A stretch of 8,663 nt of DNA from Solirubrobacteraceae bacterium. GTDB lineage: Bacteria > Actinomycetota > Thermoleophilia > Solirubrobacterales > Solirubrobacteraceae. Shown piece by piece: positions 7,401 to 8,663 of this stretch (its first letter is position 1; each line of letters opens with the position of its first letter). The notes beneath the pieces were generated by a model. The model was not told the origin of the DNA. It saw only the letters and a program-made list of their open reading frames with translations, and did not search any database. Location of the stretch: contig JASLDD010000058.1 in the NCBI GenBank assembly GCA_030151725.1, positions 1-8,663 on the forward strand, in the 5' to 3' direction. The position numbers were made by a program, and so were the translations under genes.

Positions 7401-8663
7401 GAGCGCAAGCGATCCCAAGCCGCCACTGAGACTCACATCGGAGGATTCCATCGCGAAGTCCCCCGACTCCGGGTTCACCGACCCGGGCCCCGCCCCCAGC
7501 GGGCTTGCCGCGTACACGTTCAGCAGGTAGCTCGCGGTTTCGACGTTGCCCGCGTTGTCTTCTGCGACCACCGTCAACGTGTGCTGACCGACCCCGAGTT
7601 CTGAGCCCTTCAACGACCACTGCGCGGCGGCTGTGCATGGCCCTGACGGACAGGTTCCACCCCCCTGACCGATTTCTGAGCCATCGATGCCCAGCCTGAT
7701 GTCTTTCATCCCGGAGCTTGGCGTGGTGCCTTCACCATCGCTCGCTTCCACCACCAGATGCCCTGGCCCTTCTCCCAGCGTCAGTTCCTTGCCGCCTTCG
7801 CCTTTCACCGGCAGCCCGCCAACCACGATCCCATGCGGAGGCTTTGCGTCCACTTTCAGCGTCGCTTCGCCTTCCCCGTGTTCTGTCGAGCTCGAGTAGG
7901 GCATGTAGCTCTTGGCCGCGACACGGATTTTGGCTTCTGGTTCGGTCAGCGGTTTCGAGCCGTTGGCGGTAAGGCTGTTGTAGCTTGCGACTTCCCGCTC
8001 GCTCGCATTGCACTGGATTCCGGCGCAGCTGCCCGACGCCAGGAAGTTCGTGCTCTGCACCTTTTGCCAGCCGCCCGGGCCGGCGGCTTCCACCCACGAT
8101 TCGGAGACACCCAGTCCCCCGTCCGACGAGCTGTATTCCAGTCGGCCCGAGTGCGGCCCAATCCACGCGCCGCTACTGCCGGCCAGCACATTTGGTTCAT
8201 TTTCGATCTGACTCGAGCTCGTGTTGTACCCCACCGTGGAATGCTTGCCCTGTGCTTGCGCGATCCCGGTCGAGACCTGTCCGGCGTGCGCGTAGAACTG
8301 TTCAGAGGCAGAGCCGGCTTCTTTAGTCGTCAGCGTGAAGGAGAACGCGTTGCCTTCGGCGTCCTGTTCGGCGGAGGAGCACCCGCTCGTCCCACAGACC
8401 GTCGCTTCCGAAAGATACGGACTCCCACTGAGCTGAACCTTGTTTTCTGTCCCGCCGCCGGGTTTGTACAGTTCGATGAACGACACCAGCCAGCGCGGGG
8501 CGACCCAGGGGTAAAGTTCGTCCTTTACATAAACGTCGAAGATCTTTGTGTACCCTTTGGTTTTCTCAGCCCAGATCGCGTAGTCGTTTTCCTGGAAGCT
8601 GCCGGGTTCGTGCTTCATCCTCAGTTCAGCGCCCGCGATTTCATAGGTGTAGCCCACCCATTC
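1401..8663 (-). CDS. Giant secreted RHS-repeat protein with two NHL beta-propellers (5' end beyond window)
   Basis: The frame is open from the right edge (the first codons encode E-W-V-G) to TGA at 1401, 2,420 residues. The GTG at 8657 is the first possible start, but no signal peptide follows, so the true N-terminus lies outside. Counting from that GTG: 1-240 secreted region of unknown fold with paired Cys (CGTSGC, CAGIQC); about 240-385 Ig-like, with CPSGPC and GQHTLTVVAEDNAGN; 387-560 RHS N-terminal module (VNPESGDF, RHYDSR, GPFGAPWSSS; DUF6531-like); 625-690 RHS repeats; 708-798 Ig-like; 803-1078 six NHL blades; 1080-1350 RHS-like linker; 1354-1672 six NHL blades; 1754-2201 RHS core; 2211-2260 linker; 2261-2392 Cys-rich tip; then a Pro/Gly/Glu tail. 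RHS proteins form large beta-cocoons outside the cell; NHL propellers usually bind ligands or proteins. The role here is unknown: candidate polymorphic toxin or surface protein. It heads the visible operon. Confidence 0.93.
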   Translation of the reverse strand, partial: EWVGYTYEIAGAELRMKHEPGSFQENDYAIWAEKTKGYTKIFDVYVKDELYPWVAPRWLVSFIELYKPGGGTENKVQLSGSPYLSEATVCGTSGCSSAEQDAEGNAFSFTLTTKEAGSASEQFYAHAGQVSTGIAQAQGKHSTVGYNTSSSQIENEPNVLAGSSGAWIGPHSGRLEYSSSDGGLGVSESWVEAAGPGGWQKVQSTNFLASGSCAGIQCNASEREVASYNSLTANGSKPLTEPEAKIRVAAKSYMPYSSSTEHGEGEATLKVDAKPPHGIVVGGLPVKGEGGKELTLGEGPGHLVVEASDGEGTTPSSGMKDIRLGIDGSEIGQGGGTCPSGPCTAAAQWSLKGSELGVGQHTLTVVAEDNAGNVETASYLLNVYAASPLGAGPGSVNPESGDFAMESSDVSLSGGLGSLALSRHYDSRNPAEGREGPFGAPWSSSLGSLASLEVLPEGSAMVTGPTGLSFFKVRSGGGFEPPEGDSNLELKYEASYESGKPAYLFKDSKDATTTVFTLPEHASVWMPTVAKGPTATSTTTDEYRAVSIGQNKWAVEPSLELAPHPNVECAKGHWHAGCRALEFVYWESATEPGEAESEWGNYKNRLKEVIAIAYNPATKTIKETPVAAYRYDKQGRLRSEWNPSVSPALKTVYGYDGENHVVAVTQPGQQPWLMHYGTTAQDTTPGRLLSVGRLGAKAALWNGEVLKSTAAATLSSSSPAIGTTLSVTNGNWSAAAALYGYQWEDCNAAGGECAAIPGAVNATYTPQPRDAGYSLVAQVTALDSWGAATISSAASNVVAMPTPTYSSVFGSAGSESEKLSKPGGVAVDSEGNVWVASRGGNRVEKFSSTGTFLASYSPDSMLEPAGVAFSATNGDVYVTNRGRDRIDQLSVSGSLIRSFSGEGSALGKLAGPSQLTVDSHGDVWVADTGNRRTEEFSPSGTYLSSIYGHQIMSEKYESPVGVAECNGMLYVVDEGKSGVQEFADAGGYIRTFGAAGTGNGQFSKPQQVACDPAGEDVYVVDSGNSRVQEFTGAGSFLLKLGSLGSGEGQLSSPTGVAVGPAGVLYVGDTANNRISKWKASYSTSNPLPAPPPLSEDPVTTIDYNVGLSGGELPNLTGGEVAKWAQKDDPVEGTAIFPPDEPMGWPAANYRRATTYYEDEQMRTVNVASPTGGVSTSEYNSDNEVVRALSAENRATALGESSPAAASELLDTKSAYEEGKLTDTWGPQHTVKLAKGKKEANETTLARNHVKYFYDEGAPEGETYELITKVIDGAETPSKEEFDQRTTTTSYSGQGNLGWKLRKPTSTTTDPGGLSLTSTIKYQEITNGEGKKEPTENIEEAQTPAAVGKDANVPPAYLTQFGAKGSENGQLSEPRGIAPAKNGNLLVADTANNRVEEFTQAGKYEAKFGSAGTGAGQMKLPYALAVDAAGNVWITDNANNRVDEFSEKGVFVKTIGFGVATGASELQTCTKECKAGIAGGGAGQFKEPRGIGVGGGYVYVVDGANNRVEQFTEAGSFVATFGNGVNEKGEASKFEVCTSKCKAGVAGSGEGQFKAARGLAVAPNGYVWVADSANNRVQGYGGKGEYKLEFGSLGSGPGQFKEPKGMGVTSAGTLLVGDGTNNRVQELTSSGTFIASFGEKGAGNGQFEEAWGTAATSTGKLYVVDLGNDRVEQWVPEVAGNEGAHASRTIYYTAKEEASAAACRNHPEWVGLACQGEPVAQPGEGLPQLPISTTSYNMWNQIEKITEKFGATERKKTTTFDEAGRPLETTETSSSGQPLPKITDKYNEHTGALESQQASDPAETITSAANTLGELERYTDADGNTAEYKRDIDGRVVEVTDGSEEAVKKDAYLGSQKYQYDATTGLMTKLEDQTAGTFTATYTVAGKLAKETYPNGMSATYAINPAGQATGVEYKKESSCTEKCVWVSDQEVPSIHGETVTQASSLSSEAYSYNAAGWLSQVQETPTGEGCKTRLYAYDEEGNRTALTTRAPNAENKCASEGGSTEWHTYDTANHLTDAGVSYDAFGDTTSLPAADAGGELITSSYYVDNQLYKQTQSTTTIEYQTDPEARTRQTVTSTGAETTKMISHYDGPGSTLAWSLEPTTGKWTRNIPGIDGTLTATETSVSAPVLLLHDLQGNVVAEASISPTATKLLKTYNSTEYGVPSTKTAPPKYAWLGAGGLASELPSGTVTQDGTSYVPQTGRPLQTQPVEPPEPAKYYNAYERPNAEGATWGPAAAALRIAEVREAERAQELADIPVGAIPNAQCDDEVAYCAPDPEHGVNIDQCKVGATIWTFAGNEVGYAGKFRCIYVNVLELQVVLQEQQANGEFREVTGSKLTKRFYNAFDNSSGALQQDWECKTSRVFRSWAYARYWHGYGGSTIWSGSRVSYGTATCEAPPPLGEGEPPEPGPGPDPIGSPDE
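1482..1877 (-). other. Unique cysteine-rich C-terminal domain (RHS tip)
   Basis: Residues of about 2261-2392 follow a short linker rich in A, E and R. They contain six Cys (2264, 2271, 2284, 2306, 2356, 2392), two beta-rich stretches (CIYVNVLELQVVLQ and the aromatic RSWAYARYWHGYGG) and no recognised catalytic motif. The spacing, with one Cys before a hydrophobic strand and a Cys after each later strand, suggests a disulfide-bonded beta-sandwich secreted domain. This is inference from pattern only. A Pro/Gly/Glu tail of about 25 residues ends the protein. Confidence 0.5.
2055..3398 (-). repeat. RHS/YD-repeat core of the giant protein
   Basis: Residues of about 1754-2201 carry degenerate YD/RHS repeats: TTFDEAGRPLETTE, YTDADGNTAEYKRDIDGRVVEVTDG (in part), YQYDATTGLMTKLED, YSYNAAGWLSQVQET, YAYDEEGNRTALTTR, YDTANHLTD, SYDAFGDTTSLP and LHDLQGNVVAEAS. 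The region closes with APPKYAWLGAGGLASELPSG and YVPQTGR, which replaces the usual RHS-core ending. The canonical DPxG motifs that flank toxin release sites in enterobacterial RHS proteins are not found here. Confidence 0.8.
3642..4598 (-). repeat. Second six-bladed NHL propeller, coding repeats with Cys-pair inserts
   Basis: Residues of about 1354-1672 contain six NHL repeats with signatures LLVADTANNRVEEF, VWITDNANNRVDEF, VYVVDGANNRVEQF, VWVADSANNRVQGY, LLVGDGTNNRVQEL and LYVVDLGNDRVEQW. Blades 3 and 4 are lengthened by a loop of about 20 residues carrying a C-x3-C pair (CTKEC, CTSKC) just before the blade's G-x-GQF motif. The repeats are visible in the DNA as recurring copies of a segment encoding A-N-N-R-V near 3940, 4145, 4340 and 4490. 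Confidence 0.87.
5424..6251 (-). repeat. First six-bladed NHL propeller, coding repeats
   Basis: Residues of about 803-1078 contain six NHL repeats of roughly 45 residues. The blade signatures in order are VWVASRGGNRVEKF, VYVTNRGRDRIDQL, VWVADTGNRRTEEF, LYVVDEGKSGVQEF, VYVVDSGNSRVQEF and LYVGDTANNRISKW. Six is a usual number for a closed NHL propeller. The blades are more diverged from each other than those of the second propeller, and the fourth lacks the usual N-x-R. Confidence 0.85.
6264..6536 (-). other. Ig-like module between the first RHS stretch and the first propeller
   Basis: Residues of about 708-798 (from the GTG at 8657) hold a run of serines, TTLSVTNGNW, YGYQWEDC, a second Cys in GGEC, IPGA, TYTPQPRDAGYSL and a final VTALDSWG strand. 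The W-x-x-C plus G-x-x-C pair and the Y-x-Y-Q-W core are typical of Ig-like modules common in secreted Solirubrobacterales proteins (from memory). It probably acts as a spacer between the RHS section and the propeller. Confidence 0.6.
6978..7499 (-). other. RHS N-terminal module (DUF6531-like) within the giant protein
   Basis: This encodes residues of about 387-560, counting from the GTG at 8657. It starts with LGAGPGSVNPESGDF, continues with a DVSL strand and RHYDSR, then GPFGAPWSSS and a GPTGLSFF strand. That order (VNPxTGxF, DV, R-x-Y-x-S-R, GPFGxGW) is the hallmark of the module that opens the RHS shell in actinobacterial proteins. It directly follows the Ig-like module ending in YLLNVYAASP. 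Confidence 0.7.

Noticed and set aside
6639..7604. Plus-strand ORF of 321 codons
   Set aside because: It is antisense to the RHS N-terminal module and reads as an Arg/Pro/Phe-rich shadow without motifs.
8655..8657. GTG as the start codon of the giant gene
   Set aside because: The frame stays open to the window edge and no signal peptide or Shine-Dalgarno is visible, although the protein is clearly of a secreted type; the gene is treated as 5'-partial.

Overview
The window reads as one tightly packed minus-strand gene cluster. It holds the 3' part of a giant secreted RHS/NHL-repeat protein (more than 2,400 codons, 5' end outside the window) and two short downstream genes that look like paralogous lipoproteins. 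The second of these runs off the left edge. Genes fill almost all of the sequence; the only gaps are spacers of about 16 and 46 bases, each carrying a clear Shine-Dalgarno sequence. No tRNA, rRNA, CRISPR array, insertion sequence or terminator was seen.

The likely source is a high-GC actinobacterium, most plausibly class Thermoleophilia (Solirubrobacterales). This rests on the style of the large protein: RHS sequence interleaved with NHL beta-propellers, Ig-like modules of the type W-x-Y-x-Y-Q-W-x-x-C, the CTEKC...SIHG stretch and the ending ELPSG...YVPQTGR. From memory these are typical of that clade; no database was searched. GC is about 58-68% in the parts of the large gene counted by hand.

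Right to left (the direction of transcription): 8663-1401 encodes the RHS protein. Its order is an N-terminal secreted region of unknown fold, an Ig-like module, an RHS N-terminal module (DUF6531-like), a short RHS stretch, an Ig-like module, a six-bladed NHL propeller, an RHS-like linker, a second six-bladed NHL propeller, the long RHS core, and a unique cysteine-rich C-terminal domain with a proline-rich tail. 1384-476 encodes a 302-residue probable lipoprotein of unknown function. 429-1 encodes the first 143 residues of a second lipoprotein starting at TTG. Both small proteins share a GRAGWCF motif and an LP-x-GLR motif.

How they work together is not known. The arrangement (secreted RHS protein with a variable tip of lower GC, then short genes in the same operon) resembles the polymorphic RHS toxin/immunity layout. 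However, no toxin fold is recognisable and the usual DPxG cleavage motifs are missing, so a structural surface protein with accessory lipoproteins is equally possible.
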